A stretch of 64,000 nt of DNA from JAHEFT01 sp963700705 (lineage in GTDB: Bacteria; Pseudomonadota; Gammaproteobacteria; Xanthomonadales; SZUA-36), in contig CAVOYQ010000005.1 in NCBI GenBank assembly GCA_963700705.1, positions 62,001-126,000 of the forward strand, read 5' to 3'. A model generated the notes under the pieces. That model had not been told where the DNA came from. It did not search any database and was given only the letters and a program-made list of their open reading frames with translations. Within the stretch, counting starts at the first letter, position 1. Each line of letters begins with the position of its first letter. The position numbers and the translations under genes were made by a program. Below are positions 25,868 to 35,857 of the stretch, in pieces.

Positions 25868-26845
25868 TTAAACCGCCTGTTCGTGACTTTCCTTTTGGTC
25901 AATATGCCGAATCAATTCCTCCCGAATCCGCGATATGTCTCCGGTGGTGGTCCTGCAGCAACCGCCGATCAAGCGGGCGCCCCTGTCGTACCAGTCCGTT
26001 ACCGGCATGGCCTGGCATTGATCACCCGTCCAGTGGTTGCCGTCGGGGTTCCATGTTTCACCGCTGTTCGGATACACGACGAGTGGGGTTTTCAAACCCT
26101 TCACGGATCCGAGCAGGCTGCTGACGTACTCCGGTGCGGTGCAGTTGAGCCCTACCCCTACGACCTGGTCAGATCCCTCCACCAGCCTGGCGCATTCGGC
26201 GAATGGCTCGCCATGGCTTACTTGCTGCCCGTTTTTACAACTGAAGCTAAGCCATGCGCAAAAATCCGGAAATTCCTGTAAAACCTCCAGTAGCGCTTCG
26301 GCTTCGAGCAAAGAGGGAATTGTCTCAAAAGCAAAGAGATCCATCTCAGTACCCGCCAGCACCTCCATGCGGGGCCGGTGAAAATCCATCAACTGCTGCC
26401 GCGTCAGGTCATAATTGCCATGGTATTCGGATCCGTCGTGACGGCTGGCGCCATAGGGACCAATTGAAGCCGCCACCAGGGGCCGGAGCCGGTTTTGGCG
26501 ATTCCGGTTTTGCGCCCAGAACGCCTCGCGCGCGAGCACGGCCAGGTCAACACTGAGGCGCATTAACTGTTTGGCTTGTGAATTCCCGTAGCCGGCACGT
26601 TCAAACCCGTCGAAACTGGCCTGGTAGGTTGCCGTTGCGATCACGTCAGCACCCGCGCGCAGGAAGTCAGCGTGCACCCGGCGGACCATTTCCGGCGCTT
26701 CGATCAGCATCTTCGCCGACCACAATTCGTCATCGAGATCCGCGCCGTATTTTTCCATCTCGGTTGCCAGGCCGCCGTCGAGCATCACGAAGCCCTGGCT
26801 GGAAAGAAAAACCTGTAGTGGATTGCTGCCCATCAAACCAAGCAT
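25868..26845 (-). CDS. mmuM: Homocysteine S-methyltransferase
   Basis: This enzyme transfers a methyl group, usually from S-methylmethionine, to homocysteine to make methionine. The 325-residue product shows LDGGLATEME at the N-terminus, the zinc-binding Cys in GVGLNCTAPE and the pair in LIGGCCRTTTGDI near the C-terminus. The length fits the MmuM/BHMT family. The start may be the ATG at 26833. No S-methylmethionine permease gene is adjacent. Confidence 0.92.
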   Translation of the reverse strand: MLGLMGSNPLQVFLSSQGFVMLDGGLATEMEKYGADLDDELWSAKMLIEAPEMVRRVHADFLRAGADVIATATYQASFDGFERAGYGNSQAKQLMRLSVDLAVLAREAFWAQNRNRQNRLRPLVAASIGPYGASRHDGSEYHGNYDLTRQQLMDFHRPRMEVLAGTEMDLFAFETIPSLLEAEALLEVLQEFPDFCAWLSFSCKNGQQVSHGEPFAECARLVEGSDQVVGVGLNCTAPEYVSSLLGSVKGLKTPLVVYPNSGETWNPDGNHWTGDQCQAMPVTDWYDRGARLIGGCCRTTTGDISRIREELIRHIDQKESHEQAV

Positions 26846-26920
26846 AAGCAGAATTACATAATCTTGCTATAGTATGAATGCCGTTCTGGCATCAATCTAA
26901 AATCAATTTGGAGAAAATGC

Positions 26921-27370
26921 ATGCGATTCAGACTTTTACTCACAGCTCTGTTGTTTTCCTTTGTTTCAACCACGGCAATGGCTCAGCTTGAACCATGGAC
27001 CGACTATGACGTCAGTGACCAGCTGTGGAATATCACGATGGTCAAAGTAGATCCCAACATGGGTGACGATTACCTGGAAGGAATCCGGGACACCTGGGTA
27101 GCCTCCAACAAGATAGCCAAAGAACTGGGGCAAATTGAAGACTTCCATATTTACCAGAGCCAACTGTCGGAAAGTGGCAGCGCCAACCTGTTCCTCGTGG
27201 TCAAGTACGCGAACAGCGACCAGCTGGACCCCAACCGCCAGGAATACGACAAATTCATGAAAGCCTGGGGTGATGCCAACGTGGCGAAATCGCGTGAAAT
27301 CACCAAGAATTATCCCGCTATGCGAGAAATCACCGGTGAGTACCTCGTTCGCGAGATCACCATCAAGTAG
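26921..27370 (+). CDS. Small secreted protein, unknown function
   Basis: A 149-residue protein with a signal peptide (RLLLTALLFSFVSTTAMA). The mature part (VKVDPNMGDDYLEGIRDTW, IEDFHIYQSQLSESGSANLFLVVKYAN) resembles a dimeric alpha/beta-barrel or NIPSNAP-like pattern, but I cannot name the family. TTGGAGAAAATGC provides the ribosome site. A terminator follows 23 bases after the stop. Confidence 0.7.
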   Translation: MRFRLLLTALLFSFVSTTAMAQLEPWTDYDVSDQLWNITMVKVDPNMGDDYLEGIRDTWVASNKIAKELGQIEDFHIYQSQLSESGSANLFLVVKYANSDQLDPNRQEYDKFMKAWGDANVAKSREITKNYPAMREITGEYLVREITIK

Positions 27371-27392
27371 TCTTGCTCCCTGATAGCAGAGG

Positions 27393-27412
27393 GCCCGGTT
27401 CGCCGGGCTTTC
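27393..27412 (+). terminator. Rho-independent terminator
   Basis: The hairpin GCCCGG-TTCG-CCGGGC is followed by TTTCTTTTG, directly after the secreted-protein gene ending at 27370. Confidence 0.82.
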
Positions 27413-27451
27413 TTTTGTTTGTCTTTCAAATCAAAATGACCTGTATTCAAG

Positions 27452-29237
27452 GTGTCATTCAAGAGTGGCGATGTGCGCATAGGCATATTTTATCTGGCGG
27501 TTTTCCTCGCACTGGCTGGCCTGGTCTTCAGCCCGGTCATCCCGGCGGAAGAATCTCTGACGCAGGGTCAGCCAGAATCCACCGCCAATAAATCCCTCCA
27601 GGCCCTGGCACAGGCGTTTTTCGAGTGGCGCAGCGTTCAGCAACCCGTACAGGGCGACGACATACCCCGGGTTGAACGGCCGGATGGCTGGGTGCCCGAT
27701 GTTTCGCCCGCAGCGATCGAGTCGGATATCGCGGAATACACCCTTTTCCTGCAGGCGGTCGACAATCTGGATACCAGCGACTGGAGCATTACGGACCGGG
27801 TGGATGCCCGCCTCCTGAGAGCCGCCATTCAGCGCGTCTACTGGGAACTGGAAATTCTCAAGTTGCCCCGGAAAAACCCGCTGTTTTACCTGGACCAGAC
27901 CCTGGGCAGCGTTTTCGAATTGCTGGTCCTTTCCAGCCCCATGACGGAATCGCGCGCCAATAACATCATTCTGCGTCTCGAAAATATCCCGGAAACGACG
28001 CGCCACGCGAAAAAGAACCTTGACCTCGCCCATCCGCCCGTTCGCCCAGGCCACCATTGATGCCCTGGCCGAAATTGATGAACGGCTGCGCCGCATGGAA
28101 ACGGCGCTCGACGAGGTGTTTCCCGAAAAACTGCAGGGCCGGTTGCACAAGGCGGTCACCCGCGCAATTTCTGCGCTGGAGAAGTATTCCGCCTGGCTGG
28201 AGTCCCGGCTGGACAAGATGCAAACAGCGTTTGCCATTGGGCCCAAAGCCTACCAGTGGTTCCTGGTCAACGTGGCGTTGATGCCCTACACACCAGACGA
28301 GATCCTGGCCCTCGGGCAGCAAGCCTGGAACCGGGCGGTTGCCTGGCAAGTCCTGGAAGAAAACCGGAATCGTGACGTGCCCCAGTTGCCCCTGTTTGAA
28401 ACGATTGATCAGCAGGTGCAGGCATCCCTGCTGCGGGAAAATGAGATCAGGACGTTCCTGGAAACACAGGACTTGATGACCGTTCCGGACTGGCTCATGC
28501 ATTACCGGAATCGCCCGATACCCGCCTACCTGGAGCCCCTGGCCTTCATGGGTGTGACCGACGACCTGACATCCGCAACCCGGCTGGATGAAGACGCCTA
28601 CCGTTACATCAGGGAGCCCTCGCCTGACCTCCCCTACTTCAGCCTGTCAGCCGCCAGGGATCCGCGACCCCTGATCATTCACGAAGGCATTCCCGGCCAT
28701 TACTTCCAGTTGGCCATCTCCTGGGCCAATCCCGACCCGATCCGGCGGCATTTTATCGATTCCGGCATCAACGAGGGAATCGGGTTTTACGTCGAGGAAA
28801 TGCTGTTGCAGGCGGGTTTATTCGACTTCAGTCCGCGCTCGAAGGAAATCATATACAGCTATGCGCGCCTCAGGGCTTTGCGCGTGGAGATTGACGTGCG
28901 GCTGGCAATCGGTGACTTCACCATCGACGAGGCGGCGGATTACCTGGCGCGCGCCGTACCCATGGACCGGGAAACCGCGCTGGAGGAAGCCGTATTCTTT
29001 GCATCCAATCCGGGCCAGGCGATTTCTTACCAGGTCGGCAAATCACAGATCCTGGCATTCCTCGCAGACGCAAAACTGGATCGGGGTGAGGAGTTTTCCC
29101 TGCGTGATTTCAACGACTTCCTGATCCGTAACGGCAATGTCCCGGTTGCCCTGCAGCGCTGGGAATACCTCGGCCGGGACGATGCCGTGCTGCGACTGGA
29201 TGCGCTGGGCGGCAAGCCTGTTTCGGTCCCCCAGTAG
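27452..29237 (+). CDS. DUF885-family secreted protein, probable metallopeptidase-like (frameshifted)
   Basis: Joined across one indel near 28020 this gives about 595 residues, the usual DUF885 length. The first part starts at GTG 27452 with a hydrophobic signal or anchor (IFYLAVFLALAGLVFSPV). The second part contains the hallmark HEGIPGHYFQ (about 28679-28710) and later INEGIGFYVEEML, a zinc-peptidase-like arrangement, and the C-terminal ISYQVGKSQI. Substrate unknown. The ribosome site is weak, so the exact start is uncertain. Confidence 0.82.
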
Positions 29238-29373
29238 GAGCGGATAAATCCGCTCGTAAGATCCAATAAACTCGCGGAACCAGGGCTAAACGGCAAGGGG
29301 AAACCGTTTCAAGTATCCAGCCCGATCCTGGGCGGCCTGGCTGGAGGAAATCGGCTCGACTTTCAGTCAGCCT
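29238..29373. repeat. REP-like palindrome in an intergenic gap
   Basis: The start of this gap holds AGGAGCGGATAAATCCGCTC, a palindrome of the same kind as the units at 49.3-49.7 kb. The rest shows only a small GGCAAGGGGAAACC-type palindrome and no gene. Confidence 0.5.
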
Positions 29374-29805
29374 TTAGTATTCTTCGCTAAAACCAACCTG
29401 TTCGTCATCACCAATATATTCGCAAGGCGGTGAAACAGCCGGAGAACCTTTTGGATGTAAGCACGAGGCATAAACAATGCGAGAATCGGCATACTCGACC
29501 CGCTTGGTTTCAACCCACCCGTCAACGCAATGCTCTGTAATTGCCTGCATGGCTTCGTCGTGCTGAACATTCGGCTCTGCCGTGTGATATTTGACTCCAA
29601 TACTATCTTCGGTGCTGCATACAACTCCCGATAGAGACGAGATATCGCTTTTGCCCGACCCCGGCAAGGAACCTAGCGCAAGGACAACCTGCGCCGCAAA
29701 ACAACCAGAAAGCAGTCCCAGCAATATGATACTGATAGTTAGTTTTATTACCTGACGGATGCGTGAGGTCACTGGATTCAGTATAGGCCTATTAAACAGG
29801 CCCAT
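29374..29805 (-). CDS. Putative lipoprotein, paralogue A
   Basis: A 143-residue protein whose N-terminal hydrophobic segment ends in the lipobox LLSGC (about residue 35). It shares with the next minus-strand gene the pattern RPILNxVxSxIxxVxKL, the lipobox and a later region with Cys and EHC(V/N)x(G/S)(W/Y)xETxR. Upstream sequence (ATTCAGTATAGGCCT) is duplicated too. Function unknown. Confidence 0.65.
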   Translation of the reverse strand: MGLFNRPILNPVTSRIRQVIKLTISIILLGLLSGCFAAQVVLALGSLPGSGKSDISSLSGVVCSTEDSIGVKYHTAEPNVQHDEAMQAITEHCVDGWVETKRVEYADSRIVYASCLHPKGSPAVSPPCEYIGDDEQVGFSEEY

Positions 29806-29814
29806 ATATCAAAA

Positions 29815-29837
29815 GCCCCCAGCGGAAGGCTGGGGCC
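29815..29837 (-). terminator. Terminator between the two lipoprotein genes
   Basis: On the minus strand GGCCCCAGC-CTTCC-GCTGGGGGC is followed by TTTTG, 19 bases beyond the stop of paralogue B. Confidence 0.75.
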
Positions 29838-29855
29838 ATGGCAGGGGCAGTGCCG

Positions 29856-30302
29856 TTAGTCGTTATCGTGCCTGTTCGTGCCGGTGGTGTCTCCAGGTAA
29901 ACGACTCTTTAAAGAATCGGTGTTTTGAGCACATTCAGCTTCGACGGTAGTCCACCCTTCCACCGCCTCCCGACTGGTTTCGATGTAGGAGCCATTGCAG
30001 TGGTCAGTAATCAACTTCAGGACTTGTTCATGCTCGGCATTCGGGCCTACGCTGAGGTATTTGATTCGTATCATATCCTCATTGGAAGTTAGGACTATTG
30101 GTTTGTAATGATTCGTTTTTGATTTCAAAACCTCGTTATCTTTTTGCACAAGGATTTCTGTCAGAAAGTCACTTCCAAAACTCATAGCAGCACAGCCAGA
30201 GAGCAGTCCGAACAGTACAGGACCGATAGAGAGTTTCAATACATGATGGATGGCTGAGGGCACTAGATTCAGTATAGGCCTAATTCCTACTTCCAAACCC
30301 AA
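29856..30302 (-). CDS. Putative lipoprotein, paralogue B
   Basis: A 148-residue tandem paralogue of the gene at 29374-29805, with lipobox LLSGC, the shared segment YLSVGPNAEHEQVLKLITDHC and ETSREAVEGW. No family is recognised. A tandem duplication with clear divergence is the simplest origin. Confidence 0.65.
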   Translation of the reverse strand: MGLEVGIRPILNLVPSAIHHVLKLSIGPVLFGLLSGCAAMSFGSDFLTEILVQKDNEVLKSKTNHYKPIVLTSNEDMIRIKYLSVGPNAEHEQVLKLITDHCNGSYIETSREAVEGWTTVEAECAQNTDSLKSRLPGDTTGTNRHDND

Positions 30303-30365
30303 ATAGAAAGACCCGACCTGGGGCGCGGTGGCTGTAGGTCAACGGCTCGACTATCTGCTTCAATT

Positions 30366-30383
30366 GATTCAGCTATCTGAATC
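30366..30383. promoter_or_regulatory. Palindrome upstream of the secreted-protein gene
   Basis: GATTCAG-CTAT-CTGAATC is a perfect 7-bp inverted repeat about 180 bases upstream of the gene at 30563, near an AT-rich stretch. It may be an operator; otherwise the 30303-30562 gap shows no gene. Confidence 0.35.
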
Positions 30384-30562
30384 AAATAGACAGCCCGAGA
30401 CTCTGTTCTATACTGAAATATGCCGTGCGCGCCACTACATCATCGCCAGATTATTCTTATAAGTTACACAATTGGCCGACAACGAACGAATAACCTCCCG
30501 ATCCCGTAGCGGTTACCGTCGCGCGTATATCTGTAAATCAATAGGCAAATTGACGGAGGTGA

Positions 30563-31210
30563 ATGATGAAGCTGGTTCAATGGTTTTTAGCCGCGTTCTT
30601 GCTCGTGTTCGCGGGTTCTTTATTCGGGGGGAATCCGCCAAAAATGAACTCGGCACACAGCGGAATCTGTGACACTCTTAAAGGCGGCACTCCTGGCCTC
30701 TTTGGTCTGTGCGTAGCGTACTGCGAGGCAAACGACAAGGACACATTCGGCAAGACCAAAGTGTTGAGGAACTACAACCATAAAAGGGTAAAGGGTGTCG
30801 ACCCAGAGATGCCATGTATTAAACAGGTTGAGTGTCCATGTTTTACATTTGACCAGGTATCGGCCATAGCCGACAGGGTCCCGGAGGCAGACACCTCCTG
30901 GTGTATCAATGGCCCAAATCCAAGCAGTTACACCTATCAGGACCTCCAGGTGCTGATCGGCGAACCGCCCGATGATCCCTGGCAGGAATGGGAAGCCAGA
31001 ACCTGGGATTCTATTGGTAGCGAGGAAGTGGGCTGCGAATACAGAGACGTCTCCTGGGATGGGGAATCTTCAGAGGAGACGCTTGTTGAATGGACAGCCT
31101 CTGCCAATGACCAGAGCCGGGAATTTTTGCAGCAATGCATTGATATCATGGATGCCATATGGATTGTCTACGAGCTTCCCTATGACAGTGAGGCGGTGTC
31201 CTGCAAATAG
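30563..31210 (+). CDS. Cysteine-rich secreted protein, unknown function
   Basis: A 215-residue protein with a signal peptide (VQWFLAAFLLVFAGSLFG) and about ten Cys (GICDTL, GLCVAYCEA, CIKQVECPCF, SWCINGP, VGCEY, QQCID, VSCK), suggesting disulfide bonds. GACGGAGGTGA precedes the two ATGs at 30563 and 30566. No homologous family is recognised. Confidence 0.68.
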   Translation: MMKLVQWFLAAFLLVFAGSLFGGNPPKMNSAHSGICDTLKGGTPGLFGLCVAYCEANDKDTFGKTKVLRNYNHKRVKGVDPEMPCIKQVECPCFTFDQVSAIADRVPEADTSWCINGPNPSSYTYQDLQVLIGEPPDDPWQEWEARTWDSIGSEEVGCEYRDVSWDGESSEETLVEWTASANDQSREFLQQCIDIMDAIWIVYELPYDSEAVSCK

Positions 31211-31510
31211 TCGTTTGATGGTCAGGGACTGGTCGGGGCGTGAGGCTGACTCCGGGTTTTGAGTAAATCAGGACCAGTCAGAAGCCGAAGCCACGGTGCA
31301 AGCGGCAAACACCGTTGAATCATTCTGCCAAACAGGCCCTGCCCTGCCTGTAGGAAATTGGCTCTATTACTAGCTTTTTCCAATCTGAAAAAGGAAAACC
31401 CCCGACCGGATGGCCTGGGGGTTTTCTATTCTATCACTCAGGATTTTGGAGCGGTTTTCCGTACGCTTTCCGTACTGTGCCGCCTAAAATTACCTAAGTC
31501 ATTGATTTCC
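31211..31510. other. Intergenic region with a terminator and no gene
   Basis: No convincing coding frame is seen. It contains the hairpin at 31394-31426 described separately and a short tandem TTTCCGTACGCTTTCCGTAC (31455-31475). The rest is unremarkable. Confidence 0.5.
31394..31426. terminator. Terminator hairpin downstream of tRNA-Gly
   Basis: GAAAACCCCC pairs with GGGGGTTTTC around a 13-base loop, with A-rich and T-rich flanks, so it can stop the minus-strand tRNA-Gly transcript and plus-strand read-through from the secreted-protein gene. Confidence 0.85.
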
Positions 31511-31586
<76 letters not shown>

Positions 31587-31682
31587 AGTGGCTGGGTATT
31601 GTAAGGGATACGGGATCAGAGTCAACACTATTGAAGGTTTTTTGTGGCACAATACCGCCTCTTTGATAACAGGCGAGGGCTT

Positions 31683-31901
31683 ATGGCCAAAGAAGATGTA
31701 ATAGAAATGGACGGCATTGTTATGGAAACATTGCCGAACACCATGTTCAGGGTCGAGCTGGAAAACGGTCACGTGGTGACCGCGCACATTTCCGGCCGTA
31801 TGCGTAAGCATTACATTCGAATACTCACGGGCGACAAGGTCAAAGTTGAATTGACGCCCTATGATCTCTCAAAAGGAAGAATAACCTACCGCACCAAGTA
31901 A
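31683..31901 (+). CDS. infA: Translation initiation factor IF-1
   Basis: A 72-residue S1/OB-fold protein that binds the 30S A site during initiation. MAKEDVIEMDGIVMETLPN, HISGRMRKHYIRIL and DLSKGRITYR are near-invariant. The ATG at 31683 gives the standard length. clpA is convergent with a 15-base gap, the usual infA/clpA neighbourhood in proteobacteria. Confidence 0.98.
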   Translation: MAKEDVIEMDGIVMETLPNTMFRVELENGHVVTAHISGRMRKHYIRILTGDKVKVELTPYDLSKGRITYRTK

Positions 31902-31916
31902 CCCCGTTCGGGCGCC

Positions 31917-34229
31917 TCATTCTGCAGGTGCCGGTATCGCCTTTGCTTTCCTGCTCTTTTTGGCAGTCACTTTGAGAACCAGTGTCTTCTCAGTGGATTC
32001 CGGATCCTGTTCACCGGGAGCAAAAACCCGTACTTTCCCACCACCGGTGAGATTTCCGAACAGCAGAGCATCCGCCAATGGCCGCTTGATCTGCTCCTGG
32101 ATGACGCGCTTCATGGGGCGTGCCCCCATCTGCGGATCGAATCCCCTTTCCGCCAGCCATTCACGTGCCGGAACGCTTACCGAAATATCGACACCCTTGA
32201 GCGCCAGCTGTTCCTCGAGTTCGAGGATAAACTTGTCGACCACCATCAGGATAATCGGCATGTCCAGCGCTTTGAAATTGATGATGGCATCCAGCCGGTT
32301 GCGGAATTCAGGCGCAAAGGCCTTGCGAATCACTTCGAAAGCATCGCTGGAGTGATCCTGCTCGGTAAAACCGATGGAGCGCCTGGCGCTTTGCGCCGCA
32401 CCCGCGTTGGTCGTCATGACCAGGATGACGTTGCGGAAATCGGCATGGCGTCCGTTGGTGTCGGTCAGCGTTCCGTGATCCATCACCTGCAACAGGATGT
32501 TGAACACATCCGGGTGGGCTTTCTCGATCTCGTCCAGCAGCAATACCGCATGTGGATTACGGGTCACCGCCTCTGTCAGCAAACCGCCCTGGTCGAAACC
32601 GACATAGCCCGGCGGCGCACCCACCAGGCGGGAAACCGAGTGGGCTTCCATGTACTCCGACATGTCGAAGCGGATCAACTCGATCCCCATCGTCATGGCC
32701 AGTTGGCGGGTAACTTCGGTCTTGCCGACGCCGGTCGGACCGGCAAACAGGAATGAACCAATCGGTTTTTCGGCGTCGCCCAGGCCTGCCCGCGACATCT
32801 TGATCGCGGCGGACAGGGCGCCGATGGCTTCGTCCTGGCCGAACACGACCAGTTTCAGATCGCGTTCCAGGTTCTTCAATGCATCCCGGTCCGACAGGGA
32901 AACCTGCTTGGCGGGAATCCTGGCCATGTGCGCGATGATTTGTTCGATATCCCCTTCGTCCAGCACGCTTTTCCGCTGGTCCTCCGGCAACAGGCGCTGG
33001 CGCGCCCCGGCTTCGTCGATCACGTCGATGGCCTTGTCCGGCAGGAACCGGTCGTTGATGTGCCGTGCGGAAAGTTCCACCGCCGCCACCAGCGACTTGT
33101 CGGTATAGGACACGTGGTGGTGATCCTCGAAACGGCTTTTCAGGCCGCGCAGAATTTCTATGGTTTCCTGAACACTGGGCTCGGAAATGTCGATCTTCTG
33201 GAAGCGGCGCGCCAACGCGCGATCTTTTTCGAATACCCCGCGAAATTCCTGGAAGGTGGTGGAACCGATGCAGCGCAAATCACCGGAAGCCAGCACCGGT
33301 TTGATCAGGTTGGAGGCGTCCATCACGCCGCCGGAAGCCGCTCCGGCCCCGATGATGGTGTGAATTTCATCGATGAAGAGGATGGCCCCGGGGATATTCT
33401 GCAATTCCTTCATCACGGCCTTCAGCCGTTTCTCGAAATCGCCGCGGTATTTCGTGCCGGCCAGCAGCGCACCGAGATCCAGCGCATAAATCGTCGAATC
33501 CAGCAGGATTTCCGGGACTTCCCTGTGCACGATACGACGCGCCAACCCCTCCGCCATAGCGGTTTTTCCGACCCCGGCCTCGCCAACCAGCAAAGGGTTG
33601 TTCTTGCGCCGCCGGCACAGGACCTGAACGGTCCTCTGGATTTCGTTTTCCCGCCCGATCAGCGGATCAATCTGGTCATCCCGGGCGCGCTGGTTGAGGT
33701 TGGAAGTGAACTGCTCCAGGGCGCTGGCTTTCTTTTCCGGGTCGCCCTGTTCTGCGTCCAGCATCGAATCATCGGCGGCACCGGCTTTGCCGCCTTCCTG
33801 TTTGCTGATTCCGTGAGAAATGTAGTCGACGACGTCCAGGCGGGATACGTCATGCCGGTTCAGAAGGTAATTGGCGTAAGAGTCTTTTTCGCTGAAGATC
33901 GCGACCAGTGCGTTTGCGCCCGTGACTTCTTCTTTTCCGGCGGACTGCACATGGTACAGCGCACGCTGCAGCACCCGCTGGAACCCGATGGTGGGCTGTG
34001 TGTCCCGGCTGTCGTCGTCACCGAGCACCGGCACCGTGTCTTCGAGTACTTTGCGGAGGTCTTTTTCCAGCGCCTCGACATCGGCGCCGCAACTGCTGAG
34101 GACGCTCAGCGCCGAAGCATTGTCGAGCAACGCGAGCAGCATGTGTTCGACGGTGAGAAACTCGTGCCGGTTCTCCCGCGCTTCCTGGTAGGCCTGGCTG
34201 ATCGACAGTTCAAGTTCCTTGCTGAACAC
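31917..34229 (-). CDS. clpA: ATP-dependent Clp protease ATP-binding subunit ClpA
   Basis: This AAA+ unfoldase feeds substrates to ClpP. The GTG at 34229, with GGGGAAG upstream, gives a protein of 770 residues starting VFSKELELSISQAYQEAR, the ClpA N-domain. First Walker A is GEAGVGKTAMAEGLARR, second GPTGVGKTEVTRQLA, with DEIH and DEIE Walker B motifs. No upstream extension is needed. It follows clpS by 57 bases on the same strand, its usual adaptor. Confidence 0.97.
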   Translation of the reverse strand: MFSKELELSISQAYQEARENRHEFLTVEHMLLALLDNASALSVLSSCGADVEALEKDLRKVLEDTVPVLGDDDSRDTQPTIGFQRVLQRALYHVQSAGKEEVTGANALVAIFSEKDSYANYLLNRHDVSRLDVVDYISHGISKQEGGKAGAADDSMLDAEQGDPEKKASALEQFTSNLNQRARDDQIDPLIGRENEIQRTVQVLCRRRKNNPLLVGEAGVGKTAMAEGLARRIVHREVPEILLDSTIYALDLGALLAGTKYRGDFEKRLKAVMKELQNIPGAILFIDEIHTIIGAGAASGGVMDASNLIKPVLASGDLRCIGSTTFQEFRGVFEKDRALARRFQKIDISEPSVQETIEILRGLKSRFEDHHHVSYTDKSLVAAVELSARHINDRFLPDKAIDVIDEAGARQRLLPEDQRKSVLDEGDIEQIIAHMARIPAKQVSLSDRDALKNLERDLKLVVFGQDEAIGALSAAIKMSRAGLGDAEKPIGSFLFAGPTGVGKTEVTRQLAMTMGIELIRFDMSEYMEAHSVSRLVGAPPGYVGFDQGGLLTEAVTRNPHAVLLLDEIEKAHPDVFNILLQVMDHGTLTDTNGRHADFRNVILVMTTNAGAAQSARRSIGFTEQDHSSDAFEVIRKAFAPEFRNRLDAIINFKALDMPIILMVVDKFILELEEQLALKGVDISVSVPAREWLAERGFDPQMGARPMKRVIQEQIKRPLADALLFGNLTGGGKVRVFAPGEQDPESTEKTLVLKVTAKKSRKAKAIPAPAE

Positions 34230-34286
34230 TGTTTTGCTTCCCCTGCAGTATGTGAACAATTAGACCGCTTTTAACCGCGGAAGATT

Positions 34287-34607
34287 TCAGGCTTTCTCCA
34301 TCGTGCACTTGAGCGGATGTTCGCTCTGTCGTGAACATTCGTTGACCAAAGCGACCTTTGTTTCGGCAATTTCAAAGGTAAACACACCACACACACCTTT
34401 ACCCTTGGTATGTACGTGCAGCATGACCTGGGTCGCCCGGTCGTAATTCATGCCGAAAAAGGTTCTGAGAATTTCGATTACAAAGTCCATGGGCGTGTAA
34501 TCGTCATTCAGCAGGATAACGCGGTACATCGGCGGAAGTTTGAGTTCCGGCCGCGACTCTTCCAGCGCCAGACCCTGTTCCTTGTGTGATTCGAGTTCCT
34601 GTCCCAT
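34287..34607 (-). CDS. clpS: ATP-dependent Clp protease adaptor ClpS
   Basis: This 106-residue adaptor delivers N-end-rule substrates to ClpA. The core YRVILLNDDYTPMDFVIEIL (about residues 28-47) and the conserved VHTKGKGVCGVFTFEIAETK are present. It lies immediately upstream of clpA. Confidence 0.97.
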   Translation of the reverse strand: MGQELESHKEQGLALEESRPELKLPPMYRVILLNDDYTPMDFVIEILRTFFGMNYDRATQVMLHVHTKGKGVCGVFTFEIAETKVALVNECSRQSEHPLKCTMEKA

Positions 34608-34708
34608 GGCGGAATTCTATCCCAGATGATTTTATTCGGGTAGTGCCCCGGATTCCGATTGGCGATGTGGGCTTTTCAGATCACCTGACCGTCCCCATTT
34701 AGTGAGGC

Positions 34709-35857
34709 ATGAGCGAAAAGCCAAAAAAGCAGGGTTTGATCATGGTCGCCATGTCCGGCGGCGTGGATTCTTCCGTGTCCGCGCTCCTGCTTCGTGATGC
34801 GGGCAATTCCATTGCCGGCATGTTCATGAAGAACTGGGAGGAAGACGACCGGTTTGGAACCTGCCCCGCGGAAGAAGACGCGGCTGATGCGCAAGCCGTT
34901 GCCGATGCGATCGGTATCCGCCTGCACAAGCGGAATTTTGCGGCGGAGTACTGGGACCATGTATTCGAGGATTTCCTGGCGGAATACCGCGCGGGCAGGA
35001 CCCCGAACCCGGACATTTTGTGTAACCGTGAAATCAAGTTCAAGACTTTCCTGGAACACGCCATGGACCTCGGCGCTGAATTCATTGCAACCGGTCACTA
35101 CGTGCGCAGTGACCGGCAGGACGGCATTTACCGCCTGCTGCGGGGCCTGGACCCGAACAAGGACCAGAGCTATTTCCTCTATACCATCGGTCAGCAGCAA
35201 CTCGCGCGTACGCTTTTCCCGGTGGGCGAACTGCAAAAACCGGAGGTCCGGGCCGTGGCTGAACATGCCCGGCTGCCGGTTCACGATAAAAAAGACAGCA
35301 CCGGGATCTGTTTTATCGGTGAGCGGAATTTCAAGGACTTCCTGGCCGAATACATCCCTCCGTCACCCGGTGAAATCCGCACCGTGGAGGGCCGTGTCAT
35401 CGCGCAACACTCCGGGCTGATGTACTACACGCTGGGGCAGAGACAGGGACTCGGGATTGGCGGCTTGCGCGGTTTCAGCGACGATCCCTGGTACGTGCTG
35501 CACAAGGACCAGGAGCACAACATCCTCTACGCGGGACAGGGACACGACCACCCCTGGCTGTTTTCCGGGACATTGCAAGCCGGGCAGCTCAGCTGGGTTT
35601 CCGGCACGCCGCCAGCCGCCGGTTCCCGGCTGACCGCGAAAATCCGCTACCGGCAATCGGATCAACCCTGCACGGTGCGTGAAATATCCTCGGGCAGACT
35701 GGTGCTGGAATTCGAACAGGAACAAAGAGCCGCCACCGCAGGGCAGTCGGTGGTGCTGTACGATGGTGAAAATTGCCTGGGCGGTGGTGTGATTTCCTGG
35801 GCGGACACGCCTCCGGCCACCCGTCAATGGCGCACAAATGAAAAGGTAACCGCATGA
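34709..35857 (+). CDS. mnmA: tRNA-specific 2-thiouridylase MnmA
   Basis: This enzyme thiolates U34 of tRNA-Lys, -Glu and -Gln. The 382-residue protein has the PP-loop AMSGGVDSSVSALLL, the catalytic Cys in NPDILCNREIKF and in STGICFIGERNF, and ATGHYVR. Its stop overlaps the hflD start (ATGA), the conserved arrangement. Confidence 0.97.
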   Translation: MSEKPKKQGLIMVAMSGGVDSSVSALLLRDAGNSIAGMFMKNWEEDDRFGTCPAEEDAADAQAVADAIGIRLHKRNFAAEYWDHVFEDFLAEYRAGRTPNPDILCNREIKFKTFLEHAMDLGAEFIATGHYVRSDRQDGIYRLLRGLDPNKDQSYFLYTIGQQQLARTLFPVGELQKPEVRAVAEHARLPVHDKKDSTGICFIGERNFKDFLAEYIPPSPGEIRTVEGRVIAQHSGLMYYTLGQRQGLGIGGLRGFSDDPWYVLHKDQEHNILYAGQGHDHPWLFSGTLQAGQLSWVSGTPPAAGSRLTAKIRYRQSDQPCTVREISSGRLVLEFEQEQRAATAGQSVVLYDGENCLGGGVISWADTPPATRQWRTNEKVTA

